From positions 1-64,000 of the forward strand of contig JAGVKB010000137.1 of assembly GCA_020050835.1 (NCBI GenBank): a DNA stretch of 64,000 nt, in the 5' to 3' direction. This stretch comes from Candidatus Obscuribacterales bacterium. Its GTDB lineage: Bacteria; Cyanobacteriota; Vampirovibrionia; Obscuribacterales; Obscuribacteraceae. Numbering within the stretch: the first letter of the stretch is position 1; each line of letters opens with the position of its first letter. Shown here in pieces: positions 8,599-17,577 of this stretch. Under the pieces are notes generated by a model, which saw only the letters and a list, made by a program, of their open reading frames with translations, had not been told where the DNA came from and did no database searches. A program made the translations under genes and the position numbers.

Positions 8599-11500
8599 TA
8601 GCTACCGTGGAGAAAACCCGGACATTTGCCGGGTGGGGATTTGCGCTGACAGCGGTGCTCTTCGTCGCTTCAGGCTTCAGCAGCTTGATTTATCAAGTCG
8701 TTTGGACTCGTATGCTGGTTCTGGTCTTCGGTTCGACGACTTTTGCCACATCGACAGTGCTGGCCGTTTTTATGGGCGGGCTGGCCTTGGGAAGTTTTGT
8801 GGCCGGGCGAGTGAGCGACAAAATCAAGAGACCGTTTTTTTACTATGGAGTGCTCGAGGGCGTGATTGGTTTGTGGGCCTTGCTGGTTCCCTTCCTTTTC
8901 GCTGCGGCCGTACCGCTTTATCAGGTGGTCTGGCAGGGGCTGCATCCGACCGTCCTGCCGTTCAGCTTGCTGCGTTTCATGATGGCCGCTGTGATCTTAA
9001 TCCTGCCCACGGCCTGCATGGGGGCGACGTTGCCTCTGCTGTCGAGATTCGTGACAGCCAGTCTCGACTATGTCGGTGAAAGGGTAGGCACGCTTTACTC
9101 CGTCAATACTTTGGGTGCGGTAGCCGGAGCGATGTTGGCCGGATTTGGGTTGCTGCCTGCTCTAGGTTTGTCCGCCACCACTTTGATTGCGGCGCTGATT
9201 AATTTCTTGATTTGCGGTCTGGTGATCTGGCTTGCCCCGATGCTTGAACACCGAGGACTGGCGGCGTCGGCAGATTCGTCGGCTGCCGGGCAACAGCCGG
9301 AGGATAAGCCGGCGGCTGCGCCGCTTTCAAGGGTGACGCGGCTGGCTATTATCTCCTTTGGAATCTCCGGCGCTGCCGCGATGATCTACGAAGTCGGTTG
9401 GACTCGTACCTTGTTGATGGTGATTGGATCCAGCAATTATGCCTTTACCATCATGCTCTCGACTTTCTTGATCGGCATCTTCCTGGGCAGCTTTGTCTGC
9501 GCTCGCATCGTCGACCGCGCGCGCGATCCGCTTGCGTGGTTCGCTAAGTTGGAGATCGGCGTCTTCTTCTTCGGTTTTATGTCGATGGCGCTCTTCAATT
9601 ATCTGCCCTGGTGGAATCTCCAATTGAATGCCATCCTGCCGGCCGATCCGACGGCCAGTATCTGTGCCCGTTTCGTCCTTGCCTCGTTGATTCTTTCGCC
9701 GTTGACCTTTTGCTTGGGCGCAATCTTTCCGACGATCGTCAAAGCCTCCACCAAGGAGCTCGAGGCGGTTGGTAAGTCGGTCGGCACGCTTTACTCCATC
9801 AATACGTTGGGAGCGATCATCGGCGCCTTTACGGCCGGATTCATTTTGGTGCCTTGGCTCGGGGTGGAGCGAACTCTAATCGTTGCCTCGGTCGTCAATC
9901 TGGTTTTAGGGGTCGGGCTGTGCCTTTGCTTAGAGTCGATTCCAAAGTACGTGCGGATCGCCATGGCAATCGTCTCGCTGCCGGTGCTCTACTGGTGCCT
10001 GGGGATGCCCGATATCTGGAATCGTTCAATCATGCTGATGGCGCAATCGGAGAGAAGACGGATGGTGCGGTCGGCTCTTACTTATCAAACTTTTGATAAG
10101 TGGCGCACTCAAGTTGAGAGCAATATGGATTATCTGTTCTGGAAAGATGGCGCCTCTTCAACCGTCGGCATTATGCGCTGGAAAGATACCGGCAGCCATT
10201 CCCTGGTTACCAACGGGCATGTGGATGCCTCGGACGGGATGGACAAGAATACTCAGATCCTCCTGAGCGCTTATCCCTTGCTCTGGAAGCCTGATGCAAA
10301 GGATGTCGCAGTCATCGGTTGGGGTTCCGGCATGACGCTTGGCACTGCCTCCCTGTTTCCAGTCAAATCTATTACGGCAATTGAATTGGAGCCGGCAGTA
10401 ATCGAGGCCTCCAAGTTCTTTCATCGCCTCAATCATTATCCCGAGAAAAATCCGCTGGTGCATTTGGAGGTTAATGACGGTCGCAACTATATGTTGGCTA
10501 CCGACAAGAAGTTCGACGCCATTTTGTCCGAACCCTCCAATCCCTGGCAGGCCGGCGTATGTAATTTGTTTACCAAGGAGTACTTTCAGGTTTGCCGACA
10601 ACGGCTCAATTCCGGTGGGATTTTTGCATTCTGGTTGCAGACCGTGGAGATTCCGCCAGAAAATCTCCGGGAGATCTTGTCGGCGCTGCGCAGCGTGTTT
10701 CCTTATACATTTGGGCTAAACTCGGACCGCACTAATGTGGTGGTGCTCGCTTCGGATCAACCGTTGAAGCTGGACTTCGATCGGCTGAAGGCGGCATTCA
10801 AGAGTAAAGCGCTGGCCAAAGACTTAGCTGAAGTGGACATCAATTCACCGGAAGCGCTGTTAGCCCGAGTGGCGGCGGCATCAGACGGTATCGAGGAGAT
10901 GACCAGGGGGTTCAGACCGAACGTCGATGATACCAATCGGCTCGAATTCGCGGTCGGACGGACTTATGAAAATCGCTTTTTTATGAATGAGGACAGGCAG
11001 CTCTTCGTCGATTTTTGCGGCAATCCCTGGCAGGACATCTCGTTCGGCGCGATGACTGCCAAACAAAAGGCGGCAAGTCTTGCGGAGATTGGCCGGCAAG
11101 CGCTGTTGATTGGCGCCAACATTCACGGAGCGCTCTGGGCTCAGGCCTCGGTCCGGGTGGAGCCGAGCGCTGAAGCTTACCGGGTGGCGGGAATTGCCGC
11201 TATGCAGGAGGGTGAAGAAGGTGAGGCTCAGAAGCTCTGGGCCAAGGCGCTCGAGATCGATCCCAAAAATATCGACACTCTCCAGACGCGAGGCGTCGCC
11301 TGTCTGGAGAGCGGTCAAATTGGAGCTGCCCGAGCTGATTTCGCTAAGGTTTTGGCGATTGAGCCTGAAAATAAGCCGGCTCAACTTCATATGGCTCAGA
11401 CCTTTTCATCATTGCAGCAAGCCCCAGCTCCCAATCAGAAGAGTTTGCTCTTCTTGCGCTCGGTCGTGAAAGACCAATCGCCCGAGACAGTAGTGAAATA

Positions 11501-11963
11501 TCTCGAGCCGCTGGCAGGCGATCCTAAATTCGTCAACAATCATCCCGAGACGTTGCTTCTATTGGGTCAAGCCGACTATCAGCTCGGGCAGATTGATCGC
11601 TCGGAGGCTTTGCTGAGACGGTTCGTTGTTTTCGATCCCGAATCGGTAGCCGGACAGCGATTGTTGGGTTGTCTGGCTGAACGAAGAGGGTTCACAATTG
11701 AAGCGGCCGGACGCTGGTATCGCTCGATTCACTATGCCAAGCAAGCCCAGTCCAAACTTTGGCGCATGGCAAACGAGGAGCTCAAGGCCGGCCGGCAGAC
11801 CGATGCGGTGCGCTTGCTGATCAATTGCCTCGAGCTCTGTCCAGATGATCAGCAGGTCTATCTCATGCTCGGCTCGTTGTCCAAACAGAGCAAGGAGGCG
11901 GCAGAAAAAGTGACCGAACTAATGAGGTTGGGTTACCACGCCGATGAAACCAACCAGAAATAG
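8595..11963 (+). CDS. fused membrane/aminopropyltransferase-like protein with TPR tail (copy 1)
   Basis: Three-part protein of 1122 residues. Residues 1-470 hold many hydrophobic segments in two similar halves (each opening with an Ile/Val-Tyr-Glu/Gln-Val-xx-TR motif, e.g. SLIYQVVWTRML and MIYEVGWTRTLL), as in fused MFS/spermidine-synthase proteins. Residues 510-770 are a Rossmann-like spermidine-synthase fold with VIGWGSGMTLG and AIELEP. The usual catalytic D-(S/T)-(S/T)-DP motif is replaced by SEPSNPWQAG, so true polyamine synthesis is doubtful. Residues 840-1100 are TPR-like. Start is GTG at 8595 with AGGAG upstream, overlapping the preceding stop. Substrate unknown; a role in modifying or exporting a small molecule or surface protein is speculation. 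Confidence 0.8.
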   Translation: MIATVEKTRTFAGWGFALTAVLFVASGFSSLIYQVVWTRMLVLVFGSTTFATSTVLAVFMGGLALGSFVAGRVSDKIKRPFFYYGVLEGVIGLWALLVPFLFAAAVPLYQVVWQGLHPTVLPFSLLRFMMAAVILILPTACMGATLPLLSRFVTASLDYVGERVGTLYSVNTLGAVAGAMLAGFGLLPALGLSATTLIAALINFLICGLVIWLAPMLEHRGLAASADSSAAGQQPEDKPAAAPLSRVTRLAIISFGISGAAAMIYEVGWTRTLLMVIGSSNYAFTIMLSTFLIGIFLGSFVCARIVDRARDPLAWFAKLEIGVFFFGFMSMALFNYLPWWNLQLNAILPADPTASICARFVLASLILSPLTFCLGAIFPTIVKASTKELEAVGKSVGTLYSINTLGAIIGAFTAGFILVPWLGVERTLIVASVVNLVLGVGLCLCLESIPKYVRIAMAIVSLPVLYWCLGMPDIWNRSIMLMAQSERRRMVRSALTYQTFDKWRTQVESNMDYLFWKDGASSTVGIMRWKDTGSHSLVTNGHVDASDGMDKNTQILLSAYPLLWKPDAKDVAVIGWGSGMTLGTASLFPVKSITAIELEPAVIEASKFFHRLNHYPEKNPLVHLEVNDGRNYMLATDKKFDAILSEPSNPWQAGVCNLFTKEYFQVCRQRLNSGGIFAFWLQTVEIPPENLREILSALRSVFPYTFGLNSDRTNVVVLASDQPLKLDFDRLKAAFKSKALAKDLAEVDINSPEALLARVAAASDGIEEMTRGFRPNVDDTNRLEFAVGRTYENRFFMNEDRQLFVDFCGNPWQDISFGAMTAKQKAASLAEIGRQALLIGANIHGALWAQASVRVEPSAEAYRVAGIAAMQEGEEGEAQKLWAKALEIDPKNIDTLQTRGVACLESGQIGAARADFAKVLAIEPENKPAQLHMAQTFSSLQQAPAPNQKSLLFLRSVVKDQSPETVVKYLEPLAGDPKFVNNHPETLLLLGQADYQLGQIDRSEALLRRFVVFDPESVAGQRLLGCLAERRGFTIEAAGRWYRSIHYAKQAQSKLWRMANEELKAGRQTDAVRLLINCLELCPDDQQVYLMLGSLSKQSKEAAEKVTELMRLGYHADETNQK

Positions 11964-14900
11964 CAGCAGCTTCTATCTAACTGCTGCACTCTTTCTTGCT
12001 TCTGGATTGAGCAGCCTGATCTATCAAGTTGTCTGGACCAGAATGCTGGTGTTGGTTTTCGGGTCGACGACTTTCGCCACGTCGACCGTCTTAGCAATCT
12101 TCATGGGTGGGCTTGCGCTCGGCAGCTATGTGGGCGGGAAGCTGTCTGACAGGGTTAAACGCCCATTCTTGTGTTATGGCTTGCTGGAAGGTGTAATTGG
12201 GCTGTGGGCGCTGCTTGTGCCGTTGCTCTTTCCGGCGGCGGCGCCGTTGTTCCAAATTCTCTGGCGCGAGTTTCATCCTGACTTGCTGGTATTTAGCTTG
12301 CTGCGCGCGCTGATGGTCTTAGTGATCCTGATCTTGCCGACGGCCTGCATGGGGGCGACTTTGCCGGTAATCTCCAAATTCGTCACCAACAGCCTCGACA
12401 TAGTCGGGCGCAGAGTGGGACTGCTTTATTCGCTCAATACTTTGGGCGCGGTAGCTGGTGCAGCCTCGGCTGGATTTTGGCTGATTCCGACTTTCGGGTT
12501 GTCGATGACGACACTGGTGGCAGCTTCTGTCAACATCTTTCTGTGTCTGGCTGTACTGGCGTTGTCTGCTGCAGTCGAACGCGAAAGCGAAGCTTCGCCA
12601 GACCGGCTGACCGTAAGCCGGTCTGGCAGCAAGCAAGCAGACAAAAGGCTTTCCGGTTTAACCGTTTTTGTCGTCCTGTCTTTCGGCGTCTCCGGTGCGG
12701 TGGCGATGGTTTACGAGGTCGGCTGGACCCGGGCGCTCTTGATGGTAATCGGCTCGAGCACTTATGCGTTTACTGTAATGCTCTGTTCATTTTTGGTGGG
12801 AATTTTCGTCGGCAGCTTCGTCTGCTCCAGGCAAATCGACCGCGCGAAGAATCCGGTGGCTTGGTTTGCCGTCCTCGAGATTGGGCTTTGCCTGTTTGGA
12901 ATCCTTTCGTTGGTGAATTTCAACTACCTGCCCTGGTGGAATCTACAGATCAATTCCTTCTGGCCTGAGAGTCCTGTTATGAGTGTTTCGGCTCGGCTGC
13001 TGTTGTCGGCAAGTATCCTCATGCCGCTTACGCTCTGTTTGGGAGCATCCTTTCCGGCGGTTGTGAAGTCGTGCACCGGCGAACTTGAGGCTGTCGGCAA
13101 GTCGGTGGGAATGCTTTACTCGGTCAATACACTGGGAGCAATCGTGGGTGCGTTGGCGGCCGGATTCATTCTCGTACCGCTTCTGGGTGTAGAGCGCATG
13201 CTCACCATTGCGGCGGTGATCAACCTTTTGCTGGGAGTAGCTTTGCTGGTTGCCCTGAAGGAGATCAGCATCCTGTCCAAGGCGTTATTCGTAAGCCTGA
13301 CCCTGCCTGTGCTTTACCTTTCCTGGCAACCGCTTCTTTTGTGGGACAGGAGAGTCATGCTGATGGGGCAGGCCGAAAGGAGAAGATTGATTCGCGAGAT
13401 CCGGCAGTACAATTCATTCGCCGCTTGGAAAGAGGGGCTTGCGAAACGCAATGAGGTTGCTTTCTGGAGTGATGGACCGTGCTCGACGGTAGGAGTATTG
13501 CATTGGACTGCCAGTGGTGGCAGCTCGCTTGTCACCAACGGGCATGTCGATGCCAGCGACGGTGCCGACAAGACGACCCAAGCCTTGATTGCCTGCTTAC
13601 CTTTAATCTGGAAGCCTGAGGCGAAAGATGTTGCAGTGGTCGGCTGGGGCTCGGGGATGAGCGTCGGAGTAGCAACATTGTTTCCGGTCTCCTCTATTAC
13701 CGCAATTGAACTCGAACCGGCGGTGGTCGCCGCCTCGACTTTCTTTCATCACATCAACCATCGTCCGGAGAAGGACCCCCGCGTTCACCTGGAGATCAAT
13801 GATGGCCGCAATTATCTGCTCTTGACCGACAAGAAGTTCGACGTGATCATCTCCGAGCCTTCCAATCCGTGGCAGGCCGGCGTCTGCAATCTGTTTACGC
13901 GAGAGTACTTTCAGAATTGCCAGGAAAGACTCAAGCCCGGTGGGATTCTCTCTTTATGGCTGCAGACGGCGGAGGTGCCGCCGGATAATGTGCGAGGAAT
14001 TCTGGCCAGTCTTAAGAGCGCCTTTCCGTATGTGGCGGCCTTTCGCCTGAATTCAAGCAATTTAGCGCTAATGGCTTCGCAGAGCGCTTTGAGCGCTGAT
14101 TACTCGTCGCTGGTGGCGGCCTTCAAGCCGGGTCCGGTCGCCGATGAGTTGAAGAAGGTTGACATAAGCTCTCCGGAGAAGCTGGCCTCATTGATCGAGA
14201 TTGCTCCCGATGCAGTCAGTGAACTCACTGCTGGAGCGACTTTCAATGTGGACGATACGAACAGGCTGGAGTACGAAGTCGGCTTGACATATGAGAATGT
14301 TCGCTTCTACGGACAGAATAAGGAATTGCGGTCAAGCCACAGCGGGTCTCCCTGGAAGCTTTTGACATTTCGCCATTACAGCGATCTCGAGAGAGCTCTG
14401 CTCTTCTCGGAGATTGGCAGGCAAGCCTATTTGGACAACAGTCCGGAGCTTGGCCTGGCCTGGGTAGGGGAATCACTGGCGGTGGCACCAACTTCCGAAG
14501 GCTTTCGGATAGCCGGAATTGCGCTCTGGCACGAAAGACGACGGGCGGAGGCGCGCGCGATGTGGCAGCAAGCGTTGCAGCTCGAACCGACCTGGCCTTA
14601 CGTTCTGGTCGCCAGAGGTGTGGCGGAATGGCGAGACCAGCAGGTGGATGCCGCCAGAGCAGATCTGCGCAGAGCCGTTGAGTTGGCACCGGCCTATGAA
14701 CCGGCCCGCTTTCACCTGGCCGAAACTTATTCACCTTCGCAAAGCTTTCAACTGCCGGACCATCGGCCGCTGGAGTTCTTTCAGTCGTTTGCCAAGGATC
14801 AAGACCCGCAAGAGGTTGAGCGGCTGCTTGTTCCACTGGCTAAAAACAGCAGTTTCACCAATCAGCATCCGGAGCTGCTTTATCTGCTCGGTCAGGCTGA

Positions 14901-15264
14901 ATATCAGCTGGGACGGAGAGAATCGGCTGCAGCTGACCTGAAGCGATTGCTTGCTATCTGTCCGGATTCGATTATGGCCAGAAGAGTCTTGGGTTGTTTG
15001 ATGCTCGAGGAAGGGCACGGAGAATTCGCCGCATATCTCTGGGACCGCTCATTTGAAATCGCCAATCCAGTCAATGAAGACCTGAATGGCAATGCTCAAG
15101 AGCTGCTTGGATCTGGCAAGGTGAAGTCTGCGGTCGAAGCGCTTACTCATTGTCTGGAGCTCAGTCCCAGGCAAGCCGAGATTACACCGAAATTGCGTGA
15201 ACTTTCCAAGCGTGATGGCGATGCGGCGAAGGCGATTGAGGTGCTTGACAGGCTTTCTCATTAG
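11944..15264 (+). CDS. fused membrane/aminopropyltransferase-like protein with TPR tail (copy 2)
   Basis: Tandem paralogue of the preceding gene with the same order: duplicated membrane halves (SLIYQVVWTRML, MVYEVGWTRALL), an aminopropyltransferase-like domain with VVGWGSGMSVG, AIELEP and SEPSNPWQAG, and a TPR-like C-terminal region. Both copies share NGHVDASDG ahead of the Rossmann domain. Its ATG lies 20 bases inside the end of copy 1, so the pair is one transcription unit. The copies differ throughout at protein level, so the duplication is old and both are probably kept for separate or paired roles. The Ser-Glu-Pro replacement of the catalytic motif is shared, which argues for a conserved non-classical activity. 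Confidence 0.8.
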   Translation: MKPTRNSSSFYLTAALFLASGLSSLIYQVVWTRMLVLVFGSTTFATSTVLAIFMGGLALGSYVGGKLSDRVKRPFLCYGLLEGVIGLWALLVPLLFPAAAPLFQILWREFHPDLLVFSLLRALMVLVILILPTACMGATLPVISKFVTNSLDIVGRRVGLLYSLNTLGAVAGAASAGFWLIPTFGLSMTTLVAASVNIFLCLAVLALSAAVERESEASPDRLTVSRSGSKQADKRLSGLTVFVVLSFGVSGAVAMVYEVGWTRALLMVIGSSTYAFTVMLCSFLVGIFVGSFVCSRQIDRAKNPVAWFAVLEIGLCLFGILSLVNFNYLPWWNLQINSFWPESPVMSVSARLLLSASILMPLTLCLGASFPAVVKSCTGELEAVGKSVGMLYSVNTLGAIVGALAAGFILVPLLGVERMLTIAAVINLLLGVALLVALKEISILSKALFVSLTLPVLYLSWQPLLLWDRRVMLMGQAERRRLIREIRQYNSFAAWKEGLAKRNEVAFWSDGPCSTVGVLHWTASGGSSLVTNGHVDASDGADKTTQALIACLPLIWKPEAKDVAVVGWGSGMSVGVATLFPVSSITAIELEPAVVAASTFFHHINHRPEKDPRVHLEINDGRNYLLLTDKKFDVIISEPSNPWQAGVCNLFTREYFQNCQERLKPGGILSLWLQTAEVPPDNVRGILASLKSAFPYVAAFRLNSSNLALMASQSALSADYSSLVAAFKPGPVADELKKVDISSPEKLASLIEIAPDAVSELTAGATFNVDDTNRLEYEVGLTYENVRFYGQNKELRSSHSGSPWKLLTFRHYSDLERALLFSEIGRQAYLDNSPELGLAWVGESLAVAPTSEGFRIAGIALWHERRRAEARAMWQQALQLEPTWPYVLVARGVAEWRDQQVDAARADLRRAVELAPAYEPARFHLAETYSPSQSFQLPDHRPLEFFQSFAKDQDPQEVERLLVPLAKNSSFTNQHPELLYLLGQAEYQLGRRESAAADLKRLLAICPDSIMARRVLGCLMLEEGHGEFAAYLWDRSFEIANPVNEDLNGNAQELLGSGKVKSAVEALTHCLELSPRQAEITPKLRELSKRDGDAAKAIEVLDRLSH

Positions 15265-15330
15265 TCAGGCTGAGCGCGCGGCAGTTGTACTATGAACTAA
15301 GATCAAAGCAGACGAATGGAGGAAGCTGAA

Positions 15331-16200
15331 TTGAAGTTTGGAGAGTTCGAGCTGTCAATTGTTCGGGAATGCACTTTCAAGTTAGACGGCGGCGCGATGT
15401 TCGGGGTGGTTCCAAAAACACTTTGGAGCCGGCAAAGCGCTGCCGATGAATTGAATCGAGTGTTGCTTGCCTGCAACCTGCTTTTGATCGAGACGCCGAA
15501 CGCCAGGGTGCTGGTTGAGACCGGCATGGGTGATCGCTGGAGTGAAAAGGAGAAGGAGCGCTACGAAGTAAAGACGCTGATTGATCACTCGAATGCTCTC
15601 AAACAGCTCGGATTATCCAATCAGGAGATCGATGCTGTTGTGATCTCGCATCTGCATTTTGATCATGCCGGTGGCGCCACCAGACTGGTCGACGGGCAGT
15701 TGGTGCCGACCTATCCCAAGGCCAAGTATTATGTCCAGCGCGGTGAGTGGGAGCTGGCGCACAACGCCAACTTAAGGGCGAGAGCGAGCTACCGGTCTGA
15801 TGATTTTGAGCCGCTTATGCAGCATGGCTGTTTGGAGTTGATTGATGGTGACACAGAGATTGTTCCCGGTGTCTGGGCGAAGGTGACCGGCGGACATACC
15901 AGCCATCATCAGGTGGTTTGGTTCGAATCGCAAGGTAAATCCGGTGTTTACTTTGCTGATCTCATGCCGACGAAGTGTCACGTTTCGCCGCCCTGGGTGA
16001 TGGGCTATGACCACTTCCCGCTGGAAAGCTGTGACGTCAAATCGCAATGGTTGGCTCGCGCCACTAAGGAGCGCTGGTTGGTGGTGTTCGATCACGAGCC
16101 GGCGGTGCCCTGGGGGATGGTTGAAGTCGACAGCGACGGGAAGTTCAATTTCCTGCCCTTACCGGCGCGTACCTTGTCGGAGCGCTACGCTTGCCTCTAG
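15331..16200 (+). CDS. metallo-beta-lactamase-fold hydrolase
   Basis: Zinc-dependent hydrolase of the MBL superfamily. The metal motif SHLHFDHAGG is intact, preceded by LLIETPNARVLVETGMGD and followed by a later GGHTSHHQ and VFDHEP that supply further ligands. Such proteins include quorum-quenching lactonases and glyoxalase-II-like enzymes; the substrate cannot be read from the sequence, and there is no signal peptide. I prefer the TTG at 15331 because GGAGG lies eight bases upstream; an in-frame ATG at 15316 has no ribosome binding site and overlaps that GGAGG. The gene stands alone between the aminopropyltransferase-like pair and the convergent rlmN. Confidence 0.85.
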   Translation: MKFGEFELSIVRECTFKLDGGAMFGVVPKTLWSRQSAADELNRVLLACNLLLIETPNARVLVETGMGDRWSEKEKERYEVKTLIDHSNALKQLGLSNQEIDAVVISHLHFDHAGGATRLVDGQLVPTYPKAKYYVQRGEWELAHNANLRARASYRSDDFEPLMQHGCLELIDGDTEIVPGVWAKVTGGHTSHHQVVWFESQGKSGVYFADLMPTKCHVSPPWVMGYDHFPLESCDVKSQWLARATKERWLVVFDHEPAVPWGMVEVDSDGKFNFLPLPARTLSERYACL

Positions 16201-16213
16201 TTAAGCCGATTGC

Positions 16214-17275
16214 TCAGTCTTTTCTAGCCTGGTCGAAAACATTGTGAAGCTGTCCGCAGGCGGCATCGATATCGGTGCCGCGTTCGAGCCGGACAGTAAC
16301 GGTTTTGCCGGAGCGGGAGGCGAGCTCCTTAAAACGTTGTTGGGCTGCCAGGGAAGGACGTTCGTAAAGGAGTTGACCCTCAGGGTTGCGGGTTGGATTG
16401 TAAGGAATGAGGTTGATATTGCAGTGGATATCGGCAGTAAGATCAGCCAGCATCTTGGCCTGTTCGGGGCTGTCGGTTTTACCGGCCAGCATGACGTATT
16501 CAATTGTTACGCGCCGTCCTGTCGTTTCGGCATAATCTCTGAGTGAATTCATTAATTCCGGCAATCCCCATTTCTTTGTAATCGGGACTATCTCTTGACG
16601 GGTTTCTATATCTGGGGCATGCAGCGAAAGGGCGAGCGTTATCTGGAGCTTTTCTTGCGCGAGGCGCCTGATCCCAGGCACAATGCCGGAGGTCGACACA
16701 GTGATGTGGCGGGCGCCTATTCCGACTGACTCGCCCATGATTGCCAGCGATTCAATTACCGGCTCGACGTTTAGGAGAGGCTCGCCTTGCCCCATGTAGA
16801 CGATATTGGCCACACGCTTGCCCGATTCGCGTTGAATGCACATCACCTGGTCGACAATTTCGGCGGCGGAAAGATTGCGAATGAAGCCCATATAACCAGT
16901 CGCGCAAAAGGTGCAACCGACGGCGCAGCCGACCTGGCTGGAGACGCAAGCTGAAAGTGTCGGGCGGTCATGAAATGACATTAAGACAGACTCGACCAGC
17001 TTGCCGTCTGGGAGCTCGAAAAGATACTTACGTGTCCCGTCCTTGCTGATTTGCAGATGGGCGATCTTCAGTTTGGAGATGGTCGCTACTTGCTTAAGTT
17101 TGTCTCTGATAGCCTGAGACAGGTCGGTCATCTGATCGGTCGAGCTGACCCACTTCGAGTAAATCCAGCTGTGAATCTGGCGAGCGCGAAAGGCAGGCAG
17201 CCCGAGCTCTCGGCAGAAGTCGGTCAACTCCGCTAGGCTCTTGCCCGAAAGGGCGAATTTATCGTCTTCTTGCAT
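16214..17275 (-). CDS. rlmN: 23S rRNA (adenine2503-C2)-methyltransferase RlmN
   Basis: Radical SAM methyltransferase that methylates C2 of A2503 in 23S rRNA, and in some bacteria A37 of tRNA. Seen: the iron-sulfur motif CAVGCTFC (C-x3-C-x2-C), YMGQGEPLLN, STSGIVPGI, LSLHAPD and the C-terminal RLERGTDIDAACGQL containing the second catalytic cysteine region; N-terminal FRARQIHSWIYSKW matches the family. I chose the ATG at 17275 (353 residues), the usual length; the frame extends to a TTG at 17335 without family similarity. Convergent with the MBL gene, 13 bases apart. Confidence 0.95.
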   Translation of the reverse strand: MQEDDKFALSGKSLAELTDFCRELGLPAFRARQIHSWIYSKWVSSTDQMTDLSQAIRDKLKQVATISKLKIAHLQISKDGTRKYLFELPDGKLVESVLMSFHDRPTLSACVSSQVGCAVGCTFCATGYMGFIRNLSAAEIVDQVMCIQRESGKRVANIVYMGQGEPLLNVEPVIESLAIMGESVGIGARHITVSTSGIVPGIRRLAQEKLQITLALSLHAPDIETRQEIVPITKKWGLPELMNSLRDYAETTGRRVTIEYVMLAGKTDSPEQAKMLADLTADIHCNINLIPYNPTRNPEGQLLYERPSLAAQQRFKELASRSGKTVTVRLERGTDIDAACGQLHNVFDQARKD

Positions 17276-17498
17276 CGTGGAGGTCTGAATCGTCGCCGGC
17301 TCGAGCCTGAAAAAAAGCTCTTTCCATAATATCAAGGAGCAAAACTAGCTTTGTAATCGCAAATCGCTCCGGGCGATTAACTTTTGCCTGGCCGACAAGC
17401 CAAGCTTTGCCCCGGTTAAACTGCTTCAATCGGCGCTGGCAACCGCTTGCTCGACACTTTCTTTCCTCTCAGGATGTCAGCATTGCACATGTTAGAAT

Positions 17499-17564
17499 TG
17501 AGCGCTGGTCGTAAGAATACACACAATTAAAGTGTTCAGAAAACATTATGATTCTGAGCGCTGG
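17499..17564 (+). repeat. 10-base direct repeat upstream of secA
   Basis: TGAGCGCTGG occurs at 17499-17508 and again at 17555-17564, the second copy only 13 bases before the secA start. Each copy contains the palindrome AGCGCT. Possible regulator site; could be chance. Confidence 0.3.
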
Positions 17565-17577
17565 AGAGATATTTTAG

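Noticed and set aside
8595-15264. Calling the two large paralogues spermidine synthases
   Set aside because: The D-(S/T)-(S/T)-DP catalytic motif is absent in both, so the family fold is reported without the enzyme name.
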